Positions 40,942 through 52,925 of a stretch of DNA of 64,000 nucleotides are shown here, piece by piece; within the stretch, counting starts at the first letter, position 1; every line of letters starts with the position of its first letter. The notes under the pieces were generated by a model. The model did no database searches, was not told the origin of the DNA, and saw only the letters and a list, made by a program, of their open reading frames with translations. Position numbers and translations under genes: made by a program. Source of the stretch: Sipunculus nudus (lineage: Eukaryota; Annelida; Sipuncula; Golfingiida; Sipunculidae); NCBI GenBank assembly GCA_026874595.1, contig CM049315.1, positions 12,958,664 to 13,022,663 of the forward strand. The letters are read 5' to 3'.

Positions 40942-42290
40942 AACTCCTAGCTGCAAAAGCTCCATGAACTCTTGAAGCTGGGGGCCAAGTATCAGAAAGC
41001 AAGTGAGAAAGACAATGTGTAAGGGATGAACACTGTTAATATTGTGCTGATCTATTTATTTGGTACGTACCACCCTAAATCATGGCAAAGGTATCAAATA
41101 TGTAAAACTAGGCCCACTTGAAATTGATAATGTACTAATATTATTGTTAATAAACTCCCGTCTCTTACGGCATCATGGTATACCCACGGTCCGTCCGTCT
41201 GTCTGCCAGATTTTAGTGTCACCACAATAACTTAAAGGGGCTTTCATTGATTTCATAAAACTCGCCATAACTACATACCAGTATAATATCTTGTAGTCGG
41301 ATCGTTGGAGGGTTCCAGGTGGAAAAAAATGGTAGAGAGCTGATTTTGGTGCCATTTGAAGCGCCAGTAACTGTAGAATTACAAATCCAAAATTTGCTAA
41401 AATCCGCTTTGGGGAAAGTTTTTACAGCAGTTTGAAATTTGAAAAATTTTTAAATAAAAAATTTGCATATAAAGTTCCTATTTTGTGATTTAAGATACCT
41501 GACTTCAAATTAAAATCTCATATAACATGCTATAGGCAATATGAGACGTCTTTGGCGTGAAAAGTTCATTTGGATAGTCTTCTGAAATTTTTTTAATAGT
41601 TCTAATTAAAAATTAAAATTAAAGAAAAAGTGATAAGTATTGATATGCAAAACATTGTTTTATGTATTTTTTTGAGGGATACTGAAACTTCCCTATAATA
41701 TAATTTAGTTTTGCTGAAAACATCAGAATCAATGGTCATGCTATATTTAATGCTATATTTGTGAACTATAAAATTGAAATTAAAATTTTTGTAAAATTTT
41801 AAAATGCTTGTATTTTGCATTTTATTCACATTTCTGTGAAACGCAGTATTTTATTAGTTAACATTATTGCGCTACATCTACAAGTGTGCCACATCCATTA
41901 GAATTGTCATATATTGTCAATAATTAAATATAAAATATTTGAGTCATTTAAAAAAAATAAGTGATCTGTTTAAATTACGTTTGAAATATTTGGTATGCCA
42001 AATTCATATGCAAATTATTTTACACTTGATTCCCCCCATTTTTGCCTGTTTTCAAAATATGTGAATATTTTATTTATTGTAGCTGTAATCTTGCACAACT
42101 TTTGTCACTGAAACCGTCGAATTCCATCAGCAAATTTGATTATTAGCATAACGTGATTAATGTAAAAAGCCAATAAGTTGGCTTGTCGAGTGGGTTTATA
42201 TGGAATAAATGGTAACACATTTACAGTATGAACATATATAACCAACTTGTAATGATATTTTTTTTTGGCGGAGACGATCGCCCCTTTTTA
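40942..42290. other. Intergenic, AT-rich; no gene seen
   Basis: The stretch holds a tccgtccgtctgtctgcc simple repeat near 41190 and AT-rich filler. Short open frames on the minus strand show no motif or splice support. Confidence 0.6.
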
Positions 42291-43160
42291 GCGAACCTGT
42301 GAGCTTATGCGATGGTGCGCCGTGGGTCGACTGTACGTTAACCATAGCTATCTCAAAAAGGGCAGATTTTTCAAAAATCTTCAAAAAGATTTTTTGCAAA
42401 AAATCAGTCATCAGAAAAACTCTATCTGATTTTGTTTATTTTTTTCTAACTGCATTTTCTTAGATTTTATAGGGAAAAAGCTTTAAAAATCTTCTCCGAA
42501 ACTGTCCAGCCAAATTGTCCAATTTTTCACATAAATGATCCCTGGAACAATCTCTCTCAAGTTTGTTCGAATGGTTCCAGTTTGGAGATGTTTGGCCGAG
42601 TTACAGGAGGTTGAACTTTGTCATCTTTCCAAAAAAGAACACTAAAATTAAAATCTCAGAAACGACTAGAGCTATAATCACCAAATTTTATACCAATGTT
42701 TGTCACATGTCATATCTGAAATTGAGGTATTGGTGGCGCCACCTACATTGATGTGTTTTTTACTAGCGAAAATGTAATTTTAAACTCTTCTAGCTTATAC
42801 CCTGATTTATGATGAAACTGTAAAGCTGATTGGTTTAAACTTTACAAGAATTATTCTCTGGTAGGGTTCTGCCAGTTTTATAAGAATAGATTGGGTGAAT
42901 ACAGCCTTTAAAAAAGCACTGTAGCCAATTGAAAAAGGCTTTCTGTGTTTGAAAACAGATTTGACCACATGCTGAGTTTCAGCAGCCAAGTCAAGAGTTC
43001 ACTCAGTACAAACAGGTCGGGTCCAGACATCACCATGGCAACTGACCTGGCTCTGATGGGTGTCTAGACAATGTGTCTATACGTCTAGGCACAGCACATT
43101 AACCTCCATTAATACTCCCAAACTTTGCACAGGTTCGCATTAGGCCTGTAGGCCTTGTTT
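42291..43160 (+). mobile_element. TIR repeat element, short copy (copy B)
   Basis: It begins gcgaacctgtgagcttatgc at 42291 and ends cacaggttcgc (43128-43138) plus attaggcctgtaggccttg. Its left 450 bp align with 24441-24960, including accatagctatctcaaaaa, gttacaggaggttgaac and ggtggcgccacctacattg. Compared with the 4-kb copy it lacks most of the middle and all 278-bp tandem units. Confidence 0.75.
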
Positions 43161-43375
43161 CGTTTACTTAACTAATCTTAACTAGAATTCACCCTTCTTG
43201 GAAAATGCCAGTTTCGCATCAACCTATTGATATAAGATTATGTTAGTTTCCATTCTATAATCTTACAGAATCAAGAAACACGGGTAAGCTATTGGTTTAG
43301 AAACAACAGCCCTTCCAACTGCTGACCATTTGTCAACCAACACTGGTCTCTGGAATTAACAATAAGAAATTATGG

Positions 43376-46300
43376 CTATCCAGCTTTGACTTCCTTAACG
43401 TGCATGAGGGAACACGTATTTAATATATTAGATTTATTGGTTAATATTTCATATACGGAAAGTATTAATTGGTCTTCTTCTTTTTCTTCTTCTATAATGA
43501 TCTTTTCGGCGTTTCTACAGCTTTCGCCTCTGCAATCTCCACATGCAGTAACACATTTGAGACCATTTTTGCGGCATGAACAGACAATTGTTCCGCACGG
43601 GTTTTTGGTCGACAGTCTACATTTGCACGTTATAAACTTAAGAATGCTGTCTGGTTCTGCAGCCAAATCCGTCATCAGTGGCGTGAGGCTGTTACCTAAC
43701 AATTTCCACCCCCAGTGCTCAGGGTCCAGTTCGTTGTTGTTCAGTTTCTTCCAAATCATCACCTGCAGGTGGACCCGTAAACTGTGAAAATGTGCTGCTC
43801 TTTCTGTAGGTGGTAGTTTCTGGGGATCAAGTGATGTTTTGCATGTTGAAATCATTTCCATGAATTTAGCATACCGCAGACTGTTCAAGGACTCACCTTC
43901 TCTGCCACCACAGAGTAGCACAAACAATCGGATGCCAGCTTTGCCGATTTCATCTGGTGACATCTTAGGATCATCCATTATACATGATATCTGCTGTATT
44001 ACCTCGGACTGTTTCATCTTTGAAAGAAAACTAGTTTTGTCCTGGCCAAAAGTGACAGAAGTAGTATCACAAACAGTCCATGCATGAAGAAACAATATGT
44101 GTTTTGTGACTGTTTTGCCAGCCTTGTTGACAAGATCACATATTTTCCATGATTTATTGGCCTTCTGTTTCACAGACGATTTTGCCTCAGACTTGAAACA
44201 TATATCTGCCATATCTTCATTCCAGTGGTACATCAAGAGAACTAGCAGGTCAGTGTCATCTGCTTCAACGGTGACTTCTCTACCCTGTGTTGCATACTGA
44301 AGAGCACACGCAACTATCTTGGTGTCAGCGTCTCCTGTGCTGACATGTACAATTTTACCATCATCTTGCAGGGAGCGACACAGCAATGAGATGAACTGTG
44401 CCTTGTTTTTCTCATTTGTAAGAAAAAGATCTGCTGGTTGTTGTGGGCCATCATAGATTCACTGAGGAATATATCCGCACACGTCTTGCCAAGTCTTCTT
44501 ACATGCTCGTGGTCTTTGATTGATGGGCTCTGACCATAGCCATCAAATACGACACAGCAGTCTCCGTACTTGGTCTGAACATAATCTACATATTGGTTGG
44601 CTATGTCTTTGTGCGTTGTTTTTTTTTTCATCCATTTTACCCTATGCAAAAGTGCCCCGCCATCAAGCACATGTATGGCCTCTTTAGTAAGCTCACATGG
44701 CTTCACACCTGAAGTCAGGAATTTAGCTAGCTGGGCCTTTGCTGGTTTTCGAATAGCATCATTTTTGAATAAAGAGGTTGGCACTGCTGTCAGTTCATAA
44801 TCAAAATACGGTGCCATATTTCCTGTCTCTGTACTATAGCAATCAGGCGAGGAAATAAAATATTTGGATCGATTTGAACCTTCTGCTTGTCAACTTTGAC
44901 CCCAGTGTACAAATGATCCAATGCTCGAGCTTGCTCGCTTCTTTCAATGGATGCCTTCGTGACACTCATATTGTCGAGTTGTTTGTAGATTTTTGCCCCA
45001 ACCTCCTCTGTCTGATGCCAGTTCAAATCCTCCTGAACCTGCCTGAAGCACTTAAACCAGAAGACAAAGAACGCAGTTTCTGTTCGTTCACATCAAAGGG
45101 GTCATGATGCTTGAACCATGTCTGGATGTTGTTCAGGTCTTTGAAATAACGCTGACATTTGGATTTTCCTTGAACCATGTCTGGTTGTTGTTCAGGTCTT
45201 TGAAATCACGCTGACATTTGGATTTTCCTAGCTCAATGTGTTGCTGCTCACTGGAGTCTAGCTTCATGTTAGTCAGCGTCGTCATGCCCTCATGGACTTC
45301 AGTACATTTGTGCATACTGTAGATCCACTACAGGCGGACGGACTCGGTCATGCCTCTTCCTCTGGTCAGTCCTCCTCGACTCTTGATAGACCGCATCATG
45401 ACTTGTTCAATGGTTAGATCCATCCAAAGACCTGCCCAGTATCTTCTAGTTCTGCGGACAGTGTGAAATCCATCCTCGGCGAAACAGTTACACAGCCAAG
45501 GATAGTCATTGGGCAAATCTTGCATCATTTGCAGATAAAGACGTGCACTTTTTGCATAGTTGGCCACCTGTCATAAAATGGCCAGTAGCAGTAAATAAAT
45601 TCAACATCCTACCAACCGCGATGAGATGAAGACTCCAATCTCTTGTCCTTTCAGCTCTAATGAATAACTTAAGAGTTTCAACATATTCTATATACTGCAA
45701 CCAAAGCCTTCTTGTTGGCGACCTGTCTGCAAGCATTGCTTTATATTTCGCCAAGCAGATCTCCAATTTACAAATTCATTTGATTCAAAGATGCAAGGAA
45801 CTGGTATAGATTTATCTCTTACTCCGTCATACAAAGCTTTCATCTTCTTTGTTTCTGTTTCATCAAGTTCATCCTCTAGGATTGTGATGTCTCTCTCCAT
45901 CTCTCCAAGATTCTTGTCATTTGGTCCATTATCTACACAGGTATGCTCAATGGAAGATGCATGCCCGACTCCACTGTCTCATACATGTTCTGCAAGTGGA
46001 TGCTCATCTATTTTTGTAAATGTGAAAGCTTGGTTCCCATTATGCAAGGCACATGGAACTTTTCCCATAAAATGCTGGTTCATTAAAGCGGCCTCCACCA
46101 TAAAATGCCCACGTAACGCCCTAGAAATTGCCTTTCCTGACATCATATGATGATCTGCATTTGGTCCATATACGATTTCTAGTGCCTCCTCTAATCCTGA
46201 ACCTTTCATCATGGATCCAATGCGACCAAGGAAACCCATCATTGTATGAAATCTGCCAAGTCTGCAAACTATCTTCATTGAATTAGCAGTAATTATTTCC

Positions 46301-47227
46301 ATAGCTTTCAGCCACAAAGGTTGATCAAATGTTATACATGGCGTTTGCATATTCAGTTGCCTAGCTTGGCTTTGAATATAGAGCAATGTAGAGTAGATGC
46401 ATTTTCATCCGAAAGATTCAAGTCAATGATTGGCTGAAGCAGCGTTTTGGATTTTGAAGCAGGGTACTGATCTCCAGAGAAAACATGCTGCATAAACCCC
46501 GACCAGTTTGGTCTAGGATTTTCAGCCTCACTGAATAAGCCACCTGAGTGCCAAAGAAAATCAGAGCACAGTTCCGAGGGCAATGTGTATGGAACCTGTA
46601 GTTCAATAATTGGTCTATAATTAACTGATGCCAGACCTTTTCCAGATGGTCCTATGTATTGATGAATGGGAACCCCCCTATCCTTTAAGAGATCATTTAC
46701 ACTCGGATTCGGAATTTAATTCGGATGGAATCAACATTTTCAAGAGGAATTGCAGATTGCGTGGGATCCATTTCTTGCCACGATTGGTATTTTCCATGTC
46801 CTCGCAGGTAGGATAATTGGATAGGTCATACTCCCTTTCTTAAATTTCTGCTCTTATGATCCTTGCTGCAGTCTTGATAACACGTTCTGTTTCATCTACA
46901 ATGTTATCTTCCTTACCTGCGTACCAGCTATCATTTATTATGAACTTTGCCATGTTTCTGAAACAAACAACAATTTTACGGCCTCTGATTTCAGCGAAGA
47001 AAATAAATCCCTTGTAATGTTCCTTAAGTTTTTGTTTGAGCCTCTTAACACCGTAAACTTCTGAATGACCAGCAAATGTTGCCATTTTTTCATGTAGTTC
47101 TGAAACTGTGTACAGTTCCATATCACCCTCATATTCGAGCCAATCACAAAGCATATCAAACCATTGCTTCAGCTGTTTTGCTTCGGGTCGGCCTTGAGTC
47201 TTCTTTATTGCTGATGCTCCGAATTAG
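43376..47227 (-). pseudogene. Decayed copy of a multi-copy invertebrate ORF family (nuclease-like motif plus C-terminal CXC cluster), probably transposon-related
   Basis: Successive minus-strand blocks in changing frames form one broken protein of roughly 1,250 residues: 47227-46840 (FIFFAEIRGRKIVVCFRNMA), 46606-46353, 46386-45979 (ITFDQPLWLKAMEI and RLGRFHTMMGFLGRIGSM), 45900-45688, 45766-45506 (FIRAERTRDWSLHL), 45567-45328 (FHTVRRTRRYWAGLWMDL, RGGLTRGRGMTESVRL), 45315-45133, 45026-44790, 44817-44314 and 44386-43376. The last holds STGDADTKIV and EADDTDLLVLL, which resemble acidic metal-binding motifs of PIN/FEN-like nucleases, then a cysteine cluster (CKCRL, VCSCRKNGLKC, ACGDCRGESC) like CXC/TSO1 domains. 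I recognise these phrases from uncharacterised, highly repeated proteins of corals and molluscs. No function is established. Lesions include a TAG in place of Gln at about 45328, a TGA near 46690, 1-nt shifts near 44400 and 46380, and a 59-bp duplication. Confidence 0.75.
45113..45230 (-). repeat. 59-bp tandem duplication within the decayed ORF
   Basis: The phrase tgaaccatgtctgg through ggattttcct occurs twice back to back with two mismatches. 59 is not a multiple of 3, so the duplication itself breaks the frame. Confidence 0.9.
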
Positions 47228-48476
47228 ATCATTAAAAAGTGGGGAATTGACGCTAATATTACTCTTTTTTCATGCTTTATTTCAAAGAAGTCGTCTCTTT
47301 TTTTACAGAGGACTTACCCTTTTTTCAGTCATTTACCTTTGTCAGGCCGCGGATGCTACTTAGTGTCATGATCTGCAATAGGTGTGCTGTATTCAACTGC
47401 AGGGAAAAAATCAGAATTTGAGGACAGTGACAGTGTGTTGTACCTGGGATTATTGCAGGCAGGACTATGTTACTCTTAGAAAGGAAATCAAATGAAAATA
47501 TTTCCTAGTATGGTTGTATAATACCAATGTTCACATTTCGTTGTATGTTGAAATGCCTGCAATCTAAAATGACCATATTGGAATGCATGGAGCACCTGTA
47601 ACATCAGTAACTGATTTATTTGTCTGGAGAGAATTGATGCATAAGCAGTCCGTTAGACATCTTGCATTTTTGCGGAAGGCCTGTATAATGCATCCGGTCT
47701 GTTTACTATTATGTACATATTTTCACTTCCTGGCTGCAAAGTAGTGCTGTGAATACGACAGTAATGTTTATCAATAGTCAAATATGCATTACACATAGAT
47801 GTACTGAGCATTAATCAATGGAAATATGTTAAATCGCATAGAGGTGTATAGAGTATTATAATCATAGTTAACTGCAGATGCAATTTATGGACTCCACATT
47901 GCCCGGTCACTACAAAAAGGAATCGAGGAGTCCATTCTTGTGGGCGACTGATGGTGGATATCATTTGTAATTTTTGTGCTGAAATTGATTCCAGATTTGA
48001 TACCATTAGGGATCGAAGTAACAAAAAAATCAAAGGATCTATATTTTTCGGGCCACACTACAACTTTACCCGGGCCCTTTTCATAATTGCCATCATCTAG
48101 CAGGCTTCAAAATCTTTTCTCATTAACCGGTTGTCGGACTTTGATGATTTTTGCATCTAGATTGAGCTTTTCGAGGGTACTAAATCTGAAAATAAGGGTG
48201 TGACATTTATTGAAGGTAAAAATTTGTCAGTCATAACTGTAATACAATAGCGAAGTAAAGGCGTTATACATGGCATCTGGTCTGCACATGCACTTTAAAA
48301 GTGCCAAATATTGAAAAATAGCTGTAATTAATACAGGCATGATCTATGATGTAAAAACAATATAGTTTTATACCAATTTAAGCATTATCAATTTACATCA
48401 GGACTGTAGAATGTTCACATGTTCTGTGTTCGCAAGAATAGATATAAACAGTCTGTATAGGTACAGCCTTGAAATC
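47228..48476. other. Intergenic; dispersed repeat copy 2 at 47465-47690, otherwise nothing recognised
   Basis: 47465-47690 matches 31735-31965 in direct orientation. The rest is AT-rich with no supported gene. Confidence 0.65.
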
Positions 48477-48942
48477 CGTGTGTCATCTGTATCCTACGCT
48501 TTTTTCACTGCGCTTTACCTATAGGCCTATACCTATATCGTAAGCGCTGTTTGTTTTGACCTCGTATCCTGAATTGCTACACCAGAGGGGAGCACTGTAT
48601 TTTTGTCCAATCAGATGAAACCCTGTGCTGGAAGACAAAACGGTTTACCAGCCAAGCGAGGAATACAGGGAGCCAATGTTGTTCATTTTGTTTTGAGTGA
48701 CAGCTCATCGTGTGTCATCTGTATCCTACGCTTTTTTCACTGCGCTTTACCTATAGGCCTATATCTATATCGTAAGCGCTGTTTGTTTTGACCTCGTATC
48801 CTGAATTGCTACACCAGAGGGGAGCACTGTATTTTTGTCCAATCAGATGAAACCCTGTGCTGGAAGACAAAACGGTTTACCAGCCAAGCGAGGAATACAG
48901 GGAGCCAATGTTGTTTATTTCGTTTTGAGTGACAGCTCATCG
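48477..48942. repeat. 232-bp tandem duplication (two near-identical copies)
   Basis: Both copies start cgtgtgtcatctgtatccta (48477 and 48709) and end gacagctcatcg. They differ at only a few sites (tatacctat/tatatctat, ttcattttg/tttatttcg), so the duplication is recent. The unit is less AT-rich than its surroundings. No coding or RNA gene is recognised. Confidence 0.93.
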
Positions 48943-50339
48943 CCCCGGCAACCGTCTCAACAGGCCACAGGTTCAGAGAGAATGGCCCACACGTGGTTTG
49001 CTTAGGGCCTCGGGCACACAGGATGCCCGGCCGGTGAGCTGTAATTAAAACGAAATGTAACAACAAAGGCTCCTTGCCCACCTTGCTGGTTGGTTTCAGT
49101 TCTGCAAACAACAGATACATGGCTACGCCAACATATATAGTCGTAATGTCATAATCTAATCAGTCGATGTTGCGAGAATACAAAGGGAGCAAATAAAATT
49201 CGACCATAAACTGTCATCAAGCGGCGCTTGAAGCACAGCTATGGGCTGAGGCAGGATGCCTGTCTAGTGTTTGTTAATTGGCATCTGGTTGGCAGCTTGT
49301 CACATCATACGCACATTTTTTCCAGCAGACAACGAAGAGCCACCTGGTGTCTAAATGCATCATAAACGGTCAAAGCAGGCAGCGGGAAAATAAGTTGCTT
49401 TTTAATAAGCACACGATAAATACATGGGCTTTGGTGCCCCCCAATTTTGCAGTGCATGTTACCTTTCTTTGAGAAAGACAAATTTCTTCAATTTGCCTGG
49501 AAAATCAATTGTATTTCTTTTCAGTCTGTATGACCCACGTGTAAATGACCGGGACTTCATTTCTGAATGAGTGTGTTTTGTGAAATATAGGACAGTATTG
49601 TGTAAATTTTAGACGTAAGGGAATTAAATGTAACTAATGCAATTTATTTAGTGAGTATGGTTAGAAATATATACTTGTATGCTTAATGTATAAATTGATA
49701 ACCTTCTAGACAGAATAACTTTGGAATATAACATTGTTTGTAATACTTAATGTGTAATTATATATAACTGAAATCAGGTCACTTTTCTTTAAATTAATTG
49801 TTCATGATCATACTTATTTGATAATTACAACGAAAAGTTCATGTAAGTTTGAAAATTGTATATCCATTTCCTCTAAGTAGACCTATATATTTGTTTCGTG
49901 CTTAATACTATGAACGCCTATCGGTTTGAGTAAAATTAAAAACCCAATAACGAATCTGAAGTTTTATTAAGATATGAAGACCTTATATAATTATTAGGGT
50001 ATCAATATTATCAATTTGGTGCACATAAAACTGTAAATTCCATTATGAATATCTGGTATTTTAGTGTGGGGTAACATGTGATGAAAGTACAAAACTGGTC
50101 GAAATACTGCATGGATAATGCATATTTTATGTTTTATTTTTCAAAATTTTCCAAACCATGTAAGGGGATACACATCCATCCCCTTCCGGACTCTTACGCG
50201 CCCTCAAACTCACTACACTTGCAGAATGAGTCCCCGCTTTTAACTAGGGACCCATGGGTCTTGACGCTCAGCTGCATTTGTCTATAAGGATATATGTTTA
50301 TGATGTTTTCCAAAATATTGGTCCTGTGATCAGTTTGAA
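48943..50339. other. Intergenic; no gene seen
   Basis: Moderately GC-rich to about 49.4 kb, then AT-rich. No motif-bearing open frame or repeat recognised. Confidence 0.5.
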
Positions 50340-51830
50340 GCCAACCTGTCTACCCAAACGGGAGTTATCATCCATAAACTAATTTGTGAATGGTTGGGCC
50401 CTGTGACCTTAACCTTTGACCTTGTGACCCCAAAATCAAAAGGAAACTTCCCCTATTCGCAGGTGCACCACATGCTGATGATGGAAGGATTGAGATGAAA
50501 AGTTTGGCTTAAAAGGCATCCACAATCTTTCAAAAGTAGTGGGTCATGTGACCTTGACCTTTGATCTCATAACCACAGAATCAACAGTTACTTTAGTGGT
50601 GGGCCATATAGAAGTCAAGTTTGAAACCAATATTTCAAACCATACTGGTGTTATCATATGGAAACTAATATGTGGATTGATGGCCCCCATGACCTTGACC
50701 TTTGACCTTGTGACCCTAAATCCATAAGTTACTTCCACTATTGGCAGGTGAGCAACATCTGGAAGATAGAAGGTTAGGGACAGAACGTTTGGCTGAAAAT
50801 ACATCGACAATCTTTTTAGAGAAGTGGGTCCTGTGACCTTGACCTTTGGCCTTATGACCCAAAAAATCAAAAGGGTTCTTACATTATTGGTGGGTCATAT
50901 ATACGTCAAAACTGAAACCAATATGTCAATCAAAACTTGAGTATCATCCAGAAACAAATATGTGGACATATGGGCCCCTGTGACCATGACCATTGGCCTT
51001 GTGACCCCCAAATCAATCAGGTTCTTCCCCTATTGGCAGCTCAGCTATATGTGCAAGATGGAAGGTTTGGGATGAAAAGTTTGCCTTAAAATTCATCCAC
51101 AATCTTTCTAAATAAGTGGGTACTGTGACCTTGACCTTTGACTTCAAATGCATATGCATTCTTTTTAAAGAAATGAGTCCTGTGACATAGACATTTGACA
51201 ATTGGACCCCGAATTGACACGCTTCATACTTTAGTGGTGAGTCATATATAAGTTAAGTTTGAAACCAATATGTCAAACTAACCTGGAGTTTTCATCTGGA
51301 AACCAATTTGTGAACAGATGGCCCCTGTGACCTTGACCTTTTACCATATGCCCCAAATTCATTTATGCTCTCCCAATACTGGCAAGTCAGCTAAATCTGC
51401 AAAATGGAAGGTTTGGGATGAAAAGTTTGGCTTAAAATGCATCCACAATCTTTCTAAATAAGTGGGTACTGTCAACTTGACCTTTGACCTCATGACCCCA
51501 AAAATTGAACAAAATCTTCCCCTACTGGCAGGTTAGCAATATCTTGAAGATGGAAGGTTTGGGATGAAAAGTTTAGCTTCAAATGCATATGCATTTTTTT
51601 TTAAAGAAATGAGTCCTGTGAACTTGACCTTTGACCTCGTGACCAAAAAATTATATAGGTTCTTGTTTTAGTGGTGGGCCACACGTAAGTCAAGTTTGAA
51701 ATCCATGTGTCAATACAACCTGGAGTTATCATCTGGAAACAAATTTGTGTGGATGGATGGATGGATGGACAGACAAACGGACACACAGACAAGGGTGATA
51801 ACTATATGGCATCCACTTGTGATCAATAAA
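50340..51830. repeat. About 145-bp tandem repeat array carrying gtgaccttgacctttgacc motifs
   Basis: Ten phrases related to tgtgaccttgacctttgacc occur near 50399, 50548, 50688, 50834, 50980, 51125, 51183, 51326, 51475 and 51617, mostly about 145 bp apart. Alternating halves carry ggtgggccatatagaagtca and gaagatggaaggtttgggat, so a ~290-bp dimer is the basic unit. The block ends in ggatggatggatgg and an acggacacacagacaagggt tail, resembling the terminus of a dispersed element. Confidence 0.85.
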
Positions 51831-52091
51831 CACACCAGGTTTTGGGACACTAGATGTAATTACAGCTGAGAAATGATTTTTGTCATTTTATAGTAAAAAA
51901 TAGAAACATATTCGTAAAAATAACAAAAAATAAAGGTGGCGCCACCACTTTTTGAGAACTGACAAAATTAGTCATGGTAAATACTCAAGGCAAGATTTAT
52001 GACAATCCATGCATTAATTATCAAGATATTGGAGGTTTTGTATTATAATACATTTTGCTAAAAATGATATACTATGCTTTGATATGCATAC

Positions 52092-52109
52092 GTAAATACA
52101 CACACACAC

Positions 52110-52168
<59 letters not shown>
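52092..52168. repeat. (CA)n/(AT)n microsatellite
   Basis: A short acacacacaca run leads into about 30 ta dinucleotides. Confidence 0.95.
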
Positions 52169-52170
<2 letters not shown>

Positions 52171-52849
52171 ACCTATGTGAGTCATTCTACAGAAAACGAC
52201 CCAATTCATGAAAATTCATGACTCCGGCATTCACTGTGTCAGAGTACATATATATTTATTCTTTAATTGTGCTTAATTTAGTACCTTGTATTTTCTGCTT
52301 AATTTGAGCTTATTTGTCTAGCAAAGTAATACCTAAATTTCTTCAAATCTATACTAAATGGTTCAAATGTCATTAAAAAGTAAATGTTCCCAGGCTTTAA
52401 TTAAAAAAATACTGATTATCCTCCTATTTTTATTAAAAATGGTATAGGCCTAGGACTTTTTTCACTCTTCATGTATAATAAAATCGTTCCTTAAAAACAA
52501 ATTTCTTTACATCCCTCTAATTTTTCCATTTTTATTGCGATTAAATGTGTGTCCCCAGATTTTTTTCAACACCATTATAAAGACGATTTGATCGACTTGA
52601 CACGATGTTGATTGATTCCTCTTTGTTTAAAACCCACCTAAGTAGAAGTAACGTCACTGAATGACTCCATAAAACCATCATTATCGGTATGTATTTGGTC
52701 ACTGTACAACAGGAACTTTCCATAATTGTGTAAAAATGTCCGTATATTTATTATACCTATATTTCTCCTAAATGATGAAGGTATTTATGCTTTTCTTAGT
52801 TTTGGAATATAACTCACACTATCAACACATTGTTACGAAGACAAATTGC

Positions 52850-52925
52850 TCAGGGGCCGATCCGGGATTCGAACCGATGTCGGTGGCGCACATGTCCGGC
52901 GTTCCAACCGCTATGGTCCGCTTTT
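52850..52925 (-). mobile_element. tRNA-derived SINE head or tRNA pseudogene
   Basis: On the minus strand it reads an A-box-like TAGCGGTTGGAAC (52913-52901) and a B-box GGTTCGAATCC (52875-52865), spaced as in tRNAs. The arms do not fold into a clean cloverleaf, so a functional tRNA gene is unlikely. No long SINE body was delimited. Confidence 0.5.

Noticed and set aside
43386-44300. Plus-strand open frames across the decayed ORF
   Set aside because: They are antisense shadows. All recognisable motifs are on the minus strand.
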